This document shows positions 1 to 12,270 of a stretch of 64,000 nucleotides of DNA, in pieces (the first letter of the stretch is position 1; every line of letters begins with the position of its first letter). The stretch spans positions 163,415,884-163,479,883 of the forward strand of contig NC_061114.1 in NCBI RefSeq assembly GCF_002878395.1, given 5' to 3'. A program made the translations under genes and the position numbers. The notes beneath the pieces were generated by a model. That model had not been told where the DNA came from and made no database searches. It saw nothing but the letters and a program-made list of their open reading frames with translations. Source of the DNA: Capsicum annuum (lineage: Eukaryota; Streptophyta; Magnoliopsida; Solanales; Solanaceae).

Positions 1-513
1 GGTGAGAGGCTGGCTATAAATGGTTTTAAGCGGGGTATAGGTAGGTCGGGGAAATATTGAAGGGAGGTGATTAGGCATGATATGGAGTAGTTGCAGCTTA
101 TGGAGGACATGATCCTTTATAGGAAGAAGTGGAGGATGCGGACTAGGGTAAAAGGTTTGGGGTAGGAGTGTGATTGTAATAGTAGGGAAGAATACTTTGT
201 TTGTGTCTAGATTTTTCTGTTTGTGGTGTTTGACTGATATCTATGATTTAAGATAGATAGTTTATAGTATTGTATTAGGGTTGTATTGTTTCCTATATTA
301 GCTAGAAGTGTTAGTTTATTTTACGTACTGTATAGTTTATATGCTTTAATGTTTTTATGTTTGTTATACTATTATCTGCCCTGAGCCAGGGGTCTATCGG
401 AAATAGCCTCTCTACTTCACCTGAGGTAGTGGTATGGTCTACGTACACTTTACCCTCCCCAGATCCCACTATGTGGGAATACACTATGTACGTTGTTGTT
501 GTTGTTGTTGTTC
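1..513 (+). mobile_element. 3' end of an RTE-clade LINE with GTT tail
   Basis: This is a non-LTR retrotransposon fragment cut by the left window edge. It holds the last codons of the RT protein, then a 3' untranslated region with the compact conserved block at about 430-490 (pyrimidine-rich CCCTCCCCAG followed by a TGTGGG motif). It ends in a simple (GTT)n tail at 492-512. A GTT-type tail instead of poly(A) is typical of plant RTE LINEs. The target-site duplication cannot be judged because the 5' end is missing. Confidence 0.8.
31..165 (+). pseudogene. C-terminus of RTE LINE reverse-transcriptase protein
   Basis: One frame reads RGIGRSGKY, stop, REVIRHDME, stop, LQLMEDM, then RKKWRMRTRVKGLG and a terminal TAG at 163-165. 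The spacing of the basic, Asp-Met and Trp-Arg residues matches the C-terminal tail after the RT domain of plant RTE LINEs (family knowledge). Two in-frame stops (TGA at 58-60 and a TAG further on) show it is dead. The part upstream of the window is unknown. Confidence 0.65.
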
Positions 514-1007
514 AATACTCCAATTTTGGATGAGTTAATAATCATCTTATTTATTATCCTAATCATTTTGACTCATAGTAAATTTCATCTAAAATTTAGT
601 TGATTTGTACTAAATATTAATCTAAATTGACTCGTAAGAATTTTTCAAAATATTTTAATTATTTATGGTTTGATATAGTATAGATAAGAATAATTAATGA
701 AATAATTTAATAGTGTATAATAATAAATAAATAAATTTTAAGAAATCAATAAGGAAATTAAATATTGTTGATAATGGGCCAGGTTGGTTACTATACATTG
801 TTTAGCTCTTTTTGACTAAACTCGTCTCAGACCAAATAATCTTAAGGCAATAATACTTGTTTGTGCAATAATTACGGCTAATGATAGCCAATGGAAGGTA
901 AAAATTTGATGAGGGAGTTCAAAATACAAAGAACACATGAAGTTGTGAAGATTGTAGGAGATACACAAAGCGGGACATGAAGGGCAATATTATGATTAAC
1001 ATGCTAA
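514..1007. other. AT-rich spacer
   Basis: This stretch between the LINE tail and element I is AT-rich with short TAATAA-like runs near 719-733. I see no coding frame, tRNA, inverted repeat or other recognisable feature. Confidence 0.6.
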
Positions 1008-1012
1008 CATTT

Positions 1013-3751
1013 TGTAACGACCTAAAATTTGATGAAATATGTAAAATTTATGATTTTTGTGTGATTTAATTATTTTACCCCTCTCCGTAGTTTTATTATG
1101 GTATTTTTGGAGTGTGGGATTGATTGGCATGATTCCTTATGCATTTTGGTACCATTTATGTGATATTGTGGTTTTTGGTAGCTTCGGGAGCCTTATTTTG
1201 GACTTCCGTGATTATCTTTTGATCAGTGTGATAAATAGTTGAACGAACTATGCGAGCAGATCCAAAACATCAATTTTAGGGTGGTAACATGGTGGTGCAG
1301 TTTTATGGCCTTTAAATCTTATTTTGACCTTCGATTTAAAAAATTATAATTTTGGATATCGGGGATTGACTTTGTGAAAATGATGTTTTTTTTGAAATTT
1401 TGACATCACCATTGAGTCTTTAGCATCTAATTTAGTGTGGTTACTTAGTTATTTGGTGTATATTAGATTCCAAATGAATCCCAGGCACCCCATTGAAGTT
1501 TGTTTTGGACTTAAAAGAATCTGGTGCACCAAGTTGCTGATTTGCACCTGGTAACCTGGTATGAGTATGAATCGCCCCCTTTTTACCCTTATTTGCTCCT
1601 TTTTCGTCTTCTCTCTTAAGAGCTAAACCCTAAAATAGCATGAGAGCTTAAAAGTGAAACTTGTGGGTGCTTGGGAAGCTCAATTAACATCAATTTCTTG
1701 ATTCTCTTATGGATTTAAGATGAGAATTCAGCCTTTTCTTTATCAAATTTCTTGATTAATTGTTCAAAACCCCAAAAACTTATTACTTGATTTATTCACA
1801 AATTTCACTCCTTTTCACTTGAATAATATTCCTAATCCTATAATTACTTTTTTTTTCTTTGACTTTATCTTCAAAACAACATAGATTCTTGATTTTAACA
1901 TGGATTTTAAAGATTTTATCTGATAAAGCTTAAAAATGGTTTTTATTATGGTTTTTATTCAATTTAAACCTCATTTTTTACTTGATTTGACACTTGGATT
2001 TTCAGCTGTAGTTTCTTAAAAATATGAGGAACACATTTTTGAAGTAAAGTTATGATTTTGCCTTTTTTTTAAAACCCATTTCAGAGGTTCATTTTGACTC
2101 AATACAAAAGTAGGCCATATGGATATTGCTGACTTTGTTTTGACACGTAGATTCTATATTTCTTGGTTTTAGTTGATTTTGAGATTGTTCTTCGAAAGTA
2201 AAGCCATAGGTTCAAAGTATAGTAGACCAATTTCGGCATTCGAGGTAGGTTATGGCTTAACTCTTTCAAACTGAGATGGGCAGTAAATATTGGTACAAAA
2301 TACATGGGTGGAAACTAATCATGAAAAATGGCTATCTATGTGTTGTGTCGTGTGGGGGCCTATATGTGAGGTAATTATTGGAGTTGAGATATTATGTGAT
2401 ATGTGTGACTGTGTGGGGTCCTATGAGATATTGATAGCCTTGAATGCATGTGAATAATTGTATTGTGTTATTGAAATGCCTAATGTGGTGTCATTGGTGT
2501 ATTGTGATTATATTCATACTTTATTGGGCATATTAAACATGTTGAAATTCATGGATGGTGAAATGATGATTGGATATTGGCTTACATTGTAAAAATGTAC
2601 TATTGTGGTTAATTGTGGAAATATATCATTTTGGTTGGCTGTGGAAATACATCTTGTGATTGGTTGTGAGTATTACATCCTCATACCATACTCATTCATG
2701 AAATAGCGATACTAACATGGAAATATCTGAGAAACACTGGCAACACCTTTTTAAAACCCTCTTCAATAGATGTTTTGGGGAGAAGACATTATAACACCTT
2801 ATAAACCCTTCTCGAGAGATGTGCCAAGAAGGATATATGGAGATATGGATATATGGATTGTATATGGGTTGACAAACCCCCCATGGGTCCCACATCAAGA
2901 GGCTTGCCTCCGTGGGTGTATACGGAGGTTGTACGACAGCCTTGTGCATCCTCATCATCATCTTATGTATTGCACTTCTTTATTGTGTCTGTGTTGTGAT
3001 TACATTGCTATATTCACTTATCATACATTTATTTTTATATTTTCATTAATTATACCTAACTATCTTGTATATGCATGGTCTCCTTTATTTCTACTTGTAT
3101 GTGAAATAATGTATATTGTTTCTACCAGTTGGTGTTGTTGCTATATATGTGTTATATATATGTTAGAATTATTAGTTCAAGCGATGTGGGCTACCGTTGT
3201 AGGACATATTCTAATTGCAGGTGACGTGCCCTTAGTGTGTATTTTGTATGTTTTATTTTCTACTTTTCTTGGTTGGAAATGATACCTACTTAGTACAAGT
3301 GGATTGGACTCTCTCATAATTCACTCTTTCGATGCAGATTTAGGTTTGGGTGCACCTCAGACTGGTTGATTTTGAGTACCTTCAGATTACCTAAGGTAGC
3401 AGGTGAACATTCATATATCTGAAGTTCACCCCTATCTTTCTGTATTAGTTATGTCTTTATTAGTATGCAGAGACAGTTATGGTTCCTTGTGGTTATTTTT
3501 TAATGTATTTAACTCATGGATTGTATTAGTAGTTCATATACTATTGGCACCTGGTTTTGGGAGTTATGGTTGCATTATTATGTTTCTTTCTATATTTATT
3601 TTACATGTATGGTTCGACTTTATTTTAAAAGCCTTACCTTAGGGTTATTATTATTTTTCCCTCTTTATGTATTGGTTTGCGTGATAGAATTATTTGGCAA
3701 GGTTCATTGCGACAAGTGCCATCATGACCTTTGGGATTTTAGGTTGTGACA
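1013..3751 (+). repeat. 5' LTR of element I
   Basis: The repeat begins TGTAACGACC and ends GTTGTGACA immediately before the primer-binding site. It aligns along its length with 26210-28607. Its TATA region is degraded (TATGAATC at 1566-1573, where the other LTR has TATAAATA). Open frames inside it, including one of 170 codons at 2770-3282, have no recognisable domain and are not preserved in the partner LTR. Confidence 0.9.
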
Positions 3752-3753
3752 AA

Positions 3754-3770
3754 TTGGTATCAAAGCAGCC
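3754..3770 (+). other. Primer-binding site of element I (tRNA-iMet type)
   Basis: TTGGTATCAAAGCAGCC starts two bases after the LTR. The canonical plant site complementary to the 3' end of initiator methionine tRNA is TGGTATCAGAGC. One G-to-A difference is present. Confidence 0.85.
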
Positions 3771-3791
3771 AAGTTTTCTTTTGCCTCAATA

Positions 3792-4903
3792 ATGTCAGAA
3801 CAGGATGTCTAATAGAGTCTAGTGGATTAGTACATTGATGTATGTATCTATCTTCGAGAGGCTATATGATGTCTTTAGGGAAATTTCTTATTTATTACTT
3901 ATCATGCAAAATACGTGCAAACCTTATGTTCGGGGAGTGTGGGTTCTACTTTAGTTTATCAGACTTTGTTTGCTCTAATTTTAGAGGAATTGTTGGTGCA
4001 GTTATTATCCTTCTTGGAGAGTTCTCCTTTAGTTATGTTGGGTGTTCCTCCAATTCAGAGAGCTGATACTCCTGTGGCACCTACTTCTGTTTTAGGTACT
4101 CCTCAGATACTGAGTACTATTGCTTTATTGGTGTCGACACTTAAGTATTTGGCACTGAGATTAGGGGTTCATCCTTCATCCATATTACCTCCTCAATTAG
4201 GATATTAACCTATCAGACTTTCCATATCCTCTCTTATTTCTAGTTTGTTGATGGCTTATAAGGATCAGAAAAGATTTGAAAGATTTATCCGCTTAGATCT
4301 TCCAAGATTTAGTGGTGCAGTAGGCGAGGATGCCTATGAGTTTTTGATTGACTGTCGAAAGAAGTTGTATAACTTAGGTTCACTTAAGTCTCATGGGGTG
4401 GCTTATACTACATATCAGTTGAGAGATATTAGTGGAGATATTTTATCGGTTGTAGTCCTGTTAATGCTCCTGAGTTATCGAGGGATCAATTTGTTAATGT
4501 TTTTCTGGAGAGATTTATGCCTTATAGTTTGAGAGATCAGATGCGTGATAAGTGTGACCATTTAGAGCAAGGCTCTATGACTGTTGCAGAGTATGAAATG
4601 TATTTTCATGCCTTGTCCAGATATTTCTATGCTAATATTTCCACTGAGTCTTAAAAATTCAGAAGTTTGTGAAAGGTCTGGATGTCTTTCTTCAGTTAGA
4701 TATGTCTCATATGGTTGTATTTAGGTCAAGTTTTTAGAGTATCGTGGATCATGCCATGATGAAAGAGGGTATCCTTTGAGTATCTCAGGAAAGTGCCAAG
4801 AGGGTGTGTCATTTTGGTGAGTTCAGAGGTCAGTTTTCTTATGGTAGAGATTTTAGAGGTTCCCATGGATATTTGTGTAGGCCAGTGCAGGTAATCTGGT
4901 AGA
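3792..4903 (+). pseudogene. Element I gag, N-terminal and capsid part
   Basis: This is the degenerate Gag of the outer gypsy element. The best block (4245-4440) reads FERFIRLDLPRFSGAVGEDA followed by YEFLIDCRKKLYNLG, the start of the retrotransposon capsid domain. After a frame change, the MPYSLRDQMRDKCDHLEQGS block and MTVAEYEMYFHALSRY follow at about 4510-4625, the end of the same domain. The N-terminal third is full of stops. The frame then runs into an R/G/F-rich linker (4799-4903) where the nested double element is inserted, and resumes at 22387. Confidence 0.75.
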
Positions 4904-4908
4904 GTTCT

Positions 4909-7400
4909 TGTAATGCCCCGAGTCTATACCCTGGATGCTAGACAATGCTTACGACCCTGAAGGACCACAACCTAACCAATGGATGATATCGATTGTTAGC
5001 ACAAAATAATAATACTGTAATGATATAGAAAATAGGCTGAGACGCCATAAGGTTCAAAATTTAAAATACTAATAAAGAATATCAACTGTAATAATAATCG
5101 GCAAAACTAAATACTGTCTAAAAATCTAGTCTGAAAAGCCTCTAACTGACTGTCTGAAAGTGGAGTTTATGTGACAAGCCCGCAACTAACTCCAACTACG
5201 TTAATACTGAATATACTGAAAACTAAAATAATAGAATATCCTAGAATGATGATGACTCACTACTAATCTACTGCTGCTATCTGAATCTGTCTATGCGCGG
5301 TTAGAAACCTGATTGTCAAACCTGTGATATGAGACATCACAGTGCAAAGAAAGAGTATACGTCAGTACGTGGAATGTGGTGGTATGCTAGATGAGGTAAG
5401 GCTGAATGCAAGGGTTCATATGGATGAACAATAACTGACTGAAATAATATAGATTAACTGAATGTGAAAGTACATGGATAGCTGGAGCTGTTGTAAATAC
5501 TAAGTAAGCAATAATATGCATATACATGTAAGAGTACTATAACTGAGCTTATCTGAAGCTAAGTACTGAGTTCTGATACTGAGTAACTGTTAATCTGAGA
5601 TTACTGATAATTGAGTTACTAATACTAATTGATTGTGTCTGACAGTTTTGATTTTGTATAACTAAACTAATTTCTATACTGAAGACTGAAACTAAAACTG
5701 TGGGAGGTAATCATCTAACCGATATGCCCTAAATAAGATAACTGAGTTGGGGTCTAATATGTAACCCCAATTAGAAGGGTCTCAGTACCGTGCCATGGGT
5801 AAAGACAAGATGAAGAGATACCCTCATTTGGCAGGTACTATAATGAGAACGGTGGAACCCTCATCTGACAGGTTAAAAACACCTCATCAACCCTTAACTG
5901 GCAGGTTTGATGTCTCAACCTACACTAGCTACGTATTTATGGAATGAAAGGACTGTTTCTAAGGATCACACCCTCTACTAGCAGGTGAGCCCCCATCCTT
6001 GGGTTCACTTGGTGTTGAATCTTACTCACAACCAAATAGACACTGGACTAATTATACTGAACTAGACTGGACTAATATTGAGTTGTTACTGAGTTCTATA
6101 GTTGAATGTGTTTACTGAGTTCTCTAACTGGCTGATTTCTACTAATTGTGACATGACTGATACTATTCTGTAACTGATACTGGATCTAGGTAGACAGCAA
6201 GATTGTCGGGTATTAAATACCCCCAGCACTCGATAGCATGAAAGATAAAGCACAGTACAATCTTGAAAGACATAATAATGTATACTTGTCCATAATTCAT
6301 TCATAGAGACAATTCATGAAACGCTTGTAGGGCATAAGCTTGTATATATACTAGCATATCATGATTGCATCATTTAATTCACTTGGACATTCTATCAAAC
6401 ACTTGGGAAGCACAACTTAATACACATAATCATGGATAACATATAAGCATTGCACTTCAATGCCCAAACTTGCAAATTCATGGTTTTAACATGCAATTCA
6501 TATAATTCCACATAACTACTATTCTATTTTCTTGAATCTTATCATAATCATGAACTAAAACCCAAATTAACATAATAGACATGCGTACAATAAATTTTAA
6601 ACATGGGAATTCACAATTCCGTAAACTTGTAGTTTTTTAAAAAAAGATTCTTGGATGCTATGGGTGAAAGGTGCCCATAGATAAACACCTAACATACCTG
6701 GATATTTCAATTCTTGAAGATTCTTGAAGGAAATTCTTAGGCTTGTTCTTGATTTCTTGAAGCTAGGGTTTAGCCCTTTGAGAGAGAATGCTTTTAATTT
6801 GGGGGAAAATTGATTAAGAATGACTTTAAAATATTTTAGGGTTAAACCCCATATCTGGGCGTATTAAAATCATGGAAAAAAACTAGTTTAACCCTGGACG
6901 ACATCTTAATTTTTGTCAAAAAATTTTGACCTGAGCCCCTGGCACAACGCAGCGTTTTCGCGTTATGTCACTGGAAATTGACAATTGGGAACTAGGGGCT
7001 TGGCGCGATGCAGTGGAATCAAGGTGCCCCTTTGATTTTGAATTTTAGACTCATCGCGACGCGGTGGGATTGCGTTGGAATACTAAAAAGGACAATTTTG
7101 AAAATGTTGCTTGGCGTGATGCACTATGATAGTAAAGGCTTACTAGATTTGACAATTACCATTTGGTCCAGCTCCGCGACGCGCTAAAGTGCCATTTGGC
7201 ACACTATTTTGCAAAAATGTATCTAACTCTTCGCCTAGGTATTGGATTTGGGCAAATCTTATATCATTGGAAAACTGACTGAATTTCCTACGCAATGGCA
7301 AACTCTAAACTGAAAAATACTGAGTATTTTAAAATTCTTTTATATTGAATAATTTATGGGTTGAGAGTTAATCTAAGCTAGGGAAATATGGGGTATAATA
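4909..7400 (-). repeat. LTR a (3' LTR of the left internal region)
   Basis: It begins TGTAATGCCCC and ends at GGGTATAATA next to the polypurine tract, aligning with GAGGTATTACA in LTR c. The middle is rich in imperfect ACTGA and GAGTTACTGA motifs. Near its right end (6930-7200) is a cluster of CpG-containing modules. A 72-codon frame at 6086-6304 recurs in LTR b only because the LTRs are copies. Confidence 0.9.
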
Positions 7401-7416
7401 ATATCTCCCCCTTGAG
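7401..7416 (-). other. Polypurine tract of left internal region
   Basis: On the minus strand the sequence CTCAAGGGGGAGATAT directly precedes the LTR a boundary. This is the standard plus-strand priming tract position of a Ty3/gypsy element. Confidence 0.8.
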
Positions 7417-7723
7417 AAAATTTATCCTCGAATGAGACTGATTAAGCTGAGAAACACTGATAGACTAAGCTTATGCACTAAACATGAACAACTGAAACAT
7501 GACTACATGAATGAATTACTGACAAGCTAAGATTCCATACTGAACATGCATATCTGATGCATAAGTGCATGACTGAAGCTACTGATAAGTTGAGTTTTCA
7601 TGCTGAACATATATATTTGATGCATGAGTACATGGCTAAACTGATTCATGAATATGTGACTGAATATGCAACGGTAATTGAACTATAACATGGAAGCGAA
7701 TAAAGCTAAGAAAGACTGTTACC

Positions 7724-10619
7724 TTAAGTTGAATCTGATTTTGTGGAGAATATGTGAGGATACTTGGTTCGCATATCTGCGTCTGCTTCCCAAGTAGATC
7801 CCTTAACGGACTAATTTCGCCAAAGAACTTTGACCAAGGGAACTTCTCTGTTCCTCAATCTACGAATCTGATGATTGAAGATCTAGATTAGAACCTCTTC
7901 AAAAGAAAGATTATTCTAAATATTAATATCCTCTATAGGAACCATGACTGCTGGGTCACCAATGTATTTCTTTAGCAAGGAGACAATCTGAAGGTAACTC
8001 AAGCTCGTAAGCGACCTTTCAAAAATGACTGAGAATTCTATAAGGACTGACATATTGGTGACTGAGCTTTCCCTTCTGGCCGAACCTCTTCACTCCCTTC
8101 ATGGGAGAGAATTTTAGAAATACAAAACCACTGATCTTAAACTCTAGATCTTTTGTCCTCACATCTTCATATGATTTCTATCGGGTTTGGGCTTCCTTAA
8201 GCCTTTCTCTCATCAGCTAAACCTTCTCTAAGGCATTAAACACTAAGTCAGGCCCTACTACTGCGGACTCACCTACCTTGAACCAAAAAATTAGAGTTCT
8301 ACATCTCCTACCATAGAGAGCCTCAAACGGAGCCATCTAAATACTGGAAATATAGATGTTATTATATACGAATTCGATCAAAGGCAAGTGGTCATCCCAA
8401 CTACCCTTAAAATTGACAACGCATGCTCTTAGCATATCTTCTAGAGTCTGAATGGTCCTTTCTGCTTGACCATCTATCTGAGGGTGGAAGGATATACTAA
8501 GGTGAACTTGGGTACCAAGACCCTTTTGGAAACTTTCAAGAAGTGAGAGGTAAAATGTGTACCTCTATCTTAGATGATAGACACTAAGACTCCGTACAAC
8601 CTAACCAACTCTCTGATATAGAGTTTGGCGTAGTCCTTAGCTGAATAGGAGGTATAAATTAGCAAGAAATAATCTGATTTGGTCATCCTATCTATTATAA
8701 CCCAAATAGAATCATCCTGACGATGAGTACGAGGCAAACCCATCACAAAGTCCATGTTCACTTCTTCCCATTTCCATGTGGGAATACTAAACTCCTGCAT
8801 GGACCCACTAGGTTTTTACTACTCAATCTTAAATTGCTGACATTTAGAGAACTTAGCTACAAACTTTGTGATATCACTCTTCATCCCACTCCACCAATAG
8901 ATCTCCCGCAAATTGTGGTATATCTTTGTGGACCCTGAATGAATCGAGTAACGCGCACCATGCCCTTCTATAAGAATTCATTGTGTCAAGTCGTCTACAC
9001 CTGGCACACATAACTGACCCTAGCAACGCTACACACAATCTCCCCCTTGGCAGAAAACCTCTACTTTTTGATCACTGGTTGACTTTTTCAACTTAATTAG
9101 ACTGGGATCTCTATCCTGCTTTCCTTTACTTTGGAAACTAGAGATGATTCTGAACTATTCTGCACCCATACACTACCTTCTACTGATTTGAATAAGAGGA
9201 CACCTAGACTAGAAAAATGATGAACTTCCTGAACTAATTTCTTCTTATTATCCTCATTATGGGCAACACTACCCATACACAACCTACTGAGAGCATCAGC
9301 CACTACATTGGCCTTGCCCGGATGATACAGAATGCTTATGTCATAATTTTTTAATAAATCTAACCACCTTCTCTGATGAAAATTCAAATTTTTTTGAGAT
9401 AATATATACTATAAGCTTTTGTGATCTGTGAACACATCAACATGTACTCCATACAAATAATGCCTCCAAATCTTTAAGGCAAACACTACAGCTACTAACT
9501 TAAGATCATGGGTGGGGTAATTCTTCTTATGGGGCTTAAGTTTTCTAGAGGTATAGTCTATGACCTTACCTCTCTACATAAGGACATAAACCAAACCTAG
9601 TCTGGAGGCATCACAGTACAAAACAAACCCATCTAAACTATTTGATAGAATCAAAATTGGGGCAGAGGTGAGTGGAGTCTTCAACTCCTGAAAACTCTTC
9701 TTGCAAGAATCTGACCATTGAAACTTTACTTTTTTCTGAGTCAATCTGGACATGGGGGATGCAATAGATAAAAATCCTTCAACAAACCAGCAGTAATAGC
9801 TAGCCAAACCCAATAAAATCCTGATATCTGATGGAGAGATAAGTCTAGGCCAGTTTCTCACTACTTTGGTATTTTGAGGATAAAATTTAATGCCATTATC
9901 AAAAATAATATAACGAAGGAATGCTACTGAACTTAGCCAAAATTCTCACTTACTAAATTTGGTAAAAAACTGATGAGTTCTAAGAGTCTGAAGTATGATT
10001 CTGAGGTGATCTGCATGATCATTCTCACAACGAGAATAGAAAAGAATGTCATCGATGAAGACTATAATGAACATGTCCAAGTACTTCTTAAACACTCAAT
10101 TCATTAAGTTCATGAAAGATAATGGGGAATTAGTAAGAGTAAAGGACATGACTAGAAACTCAAAGTGACCATACCGAGTTTGGAAGCTGATTTCAGAATG
10201 TCATACTCCCTGAATCTAAGATAATGATAGCCTGATCTAAGGTCTATCTTAGAAAATTAACTAGTACCCTAAAGTTGGTCAAACAAGTCATCAATTCTAG
10301 TAAGTAGTTATTTATTCTTGATTGTGACCTTTTTTAACTGATGGTAGTCTATACACATTCTGAGAGAACCATCTTTCTTTCATACGAATAAGACTGGTGC
10401 GCCCCATGAAGAAATGTTGGGTCCAATGAATCCCTTATCTAGGAGATCCTTTAACTGTTCTTTTAACTCTCTGAGTTCTACTGGAGCCATTTTGTATGGC
10501 AGTATAGATATGGGCTGAGTATCTGGTAGAAGGTCTATTTCAAAGTCAATTTTCCTGACGAAAGGAACTCTGGGAAGATCTTGGGGAGACACATCTGAGA
10601 TTTCATTTACTAGAGACAA
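7724..10619 (-). pseudogene. Left copy pol: RT, RNase H, integrase, chromodomain-like tail
   Basis: Read on the minus strand, the RT N-terminus is at 10380-10619 (ISILPYKMAPVELRELKEQL, then KDLLDKGFIGPN). The RT catalytic FIDDILFYS motif, near 10040-10065, is intact. RNase H follows at 9574-9861 (VLYCDASRLGLVYVLM) and 9097-9387 (YHPGKANVVADALSR). The integrase core is at about 8570-8800 (MDFVMGLPR, WVIIDRMTKS). The tail (about 7740-7900) contains LRNREVPLVKVLWRN and TWEADADMRTKYP, a chromodomain-like end, with the stop at 7724-7726. Frames are broken by stops and small indels, including loss of about 24 bp near 7980 relative to the right copy. Confidence 0.85.
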
Positions 10620-12086
10620 TCTATGCTGAGAATGACATCAAAATTTGTTATCTTTAATTCTACTAGGTCTTCTGAAGTGAATTTCTGAGATGTCATAACT
10701 GAACAGTTCCTGTATACCCACCTGGCTATGATAGACTGACCCACTGAAGTAGAGACTGAGAATGGTTTTATTAAGATCTCTAGTTTGCTTTGAAGTTGAC
10801 TACTATGTAAGGATTTATAAAAGATAATGAAGCTCCTAGATATAATAAGGCATAAACATGTAAATGGAAGATCTGTAACGTACCAGTGACTACGTCAGGA
10901 GAAATTTTCTAATCTTGTCTGGACTAAATTCCATAAAGCCTATTTGGGTGTAGCCCACTGGAGGCACTGGAAGCGGCACCTTGCTGATTCGGGCGTCCAA
11001 ACTAAGCTGAGGGATGATTATACTGACCCTAAGAACCTGATTGAGGACAATCTCTAACTTTGTCTCTTGTCTTTCCACATCTAAAACAAACATCATTGTC
11101 ATCTCTGTAGACACCCTAATGGTTTCTGCCACATGTTTGACAAAGAGGATTTGTTCGAGAACTGCTGACACTACCCTGGGATTTAGAGCCTGGGGCCCTA
11201 TCTTTGTTACTATTTCTGAACTAAGGGACTGGAGAACTGGCTGAGGATGGAGCTGGAACTAAAGACTTAGGACAAAATTAGGAATAGTTACCACCCTCTG
11301 ACTTAGGCTGATTGAAATTTAAAGCTACCTATTCTAGCTCTCTAATTCTTCCTTTCTCTCTCCTTATTTTAGCATCTTCTATCTACTGAACATGGACTAT
11401 GAGCCTGGATATGTCCATCTCCTTAATTAACATCATAATTATACACTCTTTAACTATACTATCTGACACCCCAAATACGAACTTGCTCATTCTGGACGTA
11501 CCGTATACTACTACATAGGGAGCATACCTGGCTAGCTGAGTAAACTTAAGAAATACTCTTTCATACTCATGCTTCCTTTCCTGAGATTGATGAACTCTGG
11601 TACCTTGGCTTCTCTTATCTCTAAGGAAAAGAATCTATCTAGGAAGGCAGTAGCAAACTCTTCCCATTCTATGGGCTCTGCATCTGTACCCCTATCTACC
11701 TTCCACTACTTAAACCACGTATGAGCTATATCTTGTAGCTGATAGGTAGCTAACTCAGCACTCTCACTATATTTCACTCCCATGATTTCTGTAAACTTCT
11801 GAACCTGATCGGTGAACTCCTATAGATCCTCTTCTGACTTAGATCCTGAAAAAAAGGGAGAATTTATTTGGGTGAAGTCCTAAATCCTGGATGCAGCAAT
11901 ATTGGCCATTGGGTTGGCCTGAACAGTAGTTGGTCATTAATTCTGAGCTGCTGCAAAATTGGCTAGAGTAGTGAATGCATCTCTGAATTCTACATGAGAG
12001 ACATGCTCATCCAGGGGATCTGCCTGAATGGGCTGAGATGCTGACTGATTTCTGGTTCTTCATTCGTTAGTCTTTTTAGGAGGCAT
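10620..12086 (-). pseudogene. Left copy gag and protease remnant
   Basis: Gag begins with ATG at 12086 (minus), in the same context as the right copy's start at 19681 (Met-Pro-Pro then basic residues). The capsid region spans about 11880-11300. The zinc knuckle near 11040-11100 reads CFRCGKTRDKVRDCP, so the metal-binding His of CX2CX4HX4C is replaced by Asp. The protease region is shortened: compared with the right copy (17995-18232), about 220 bp are missing at about 10620-10625. The leader is also shortened, by about 40 bp near 12230. Confidence 0.8.
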
Positions 12087-12270
12087 GTTTTATAACTAAA
12101 GAAAGAAAGGGATTAGAATGAGAGTTTATCTTAAGCTCATGCTCATTCGCACGACATGAATACTAAAAGAAGGGAAACTTTTCCTAAAACATCTTATAGC
12201 CTCCTGTCCATAAGTTTGGCGCGCTATACACTTATGCACTCTATTAAACCTTAGGCTCCAATACTAAGTT

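Noticed and set aside
2770..3282. 170-codon open frame in the 5' LTR of element I
   Set aside because: It has no recognisable domain, lies wholly in an LTR and is not preserved in the partner LTR.
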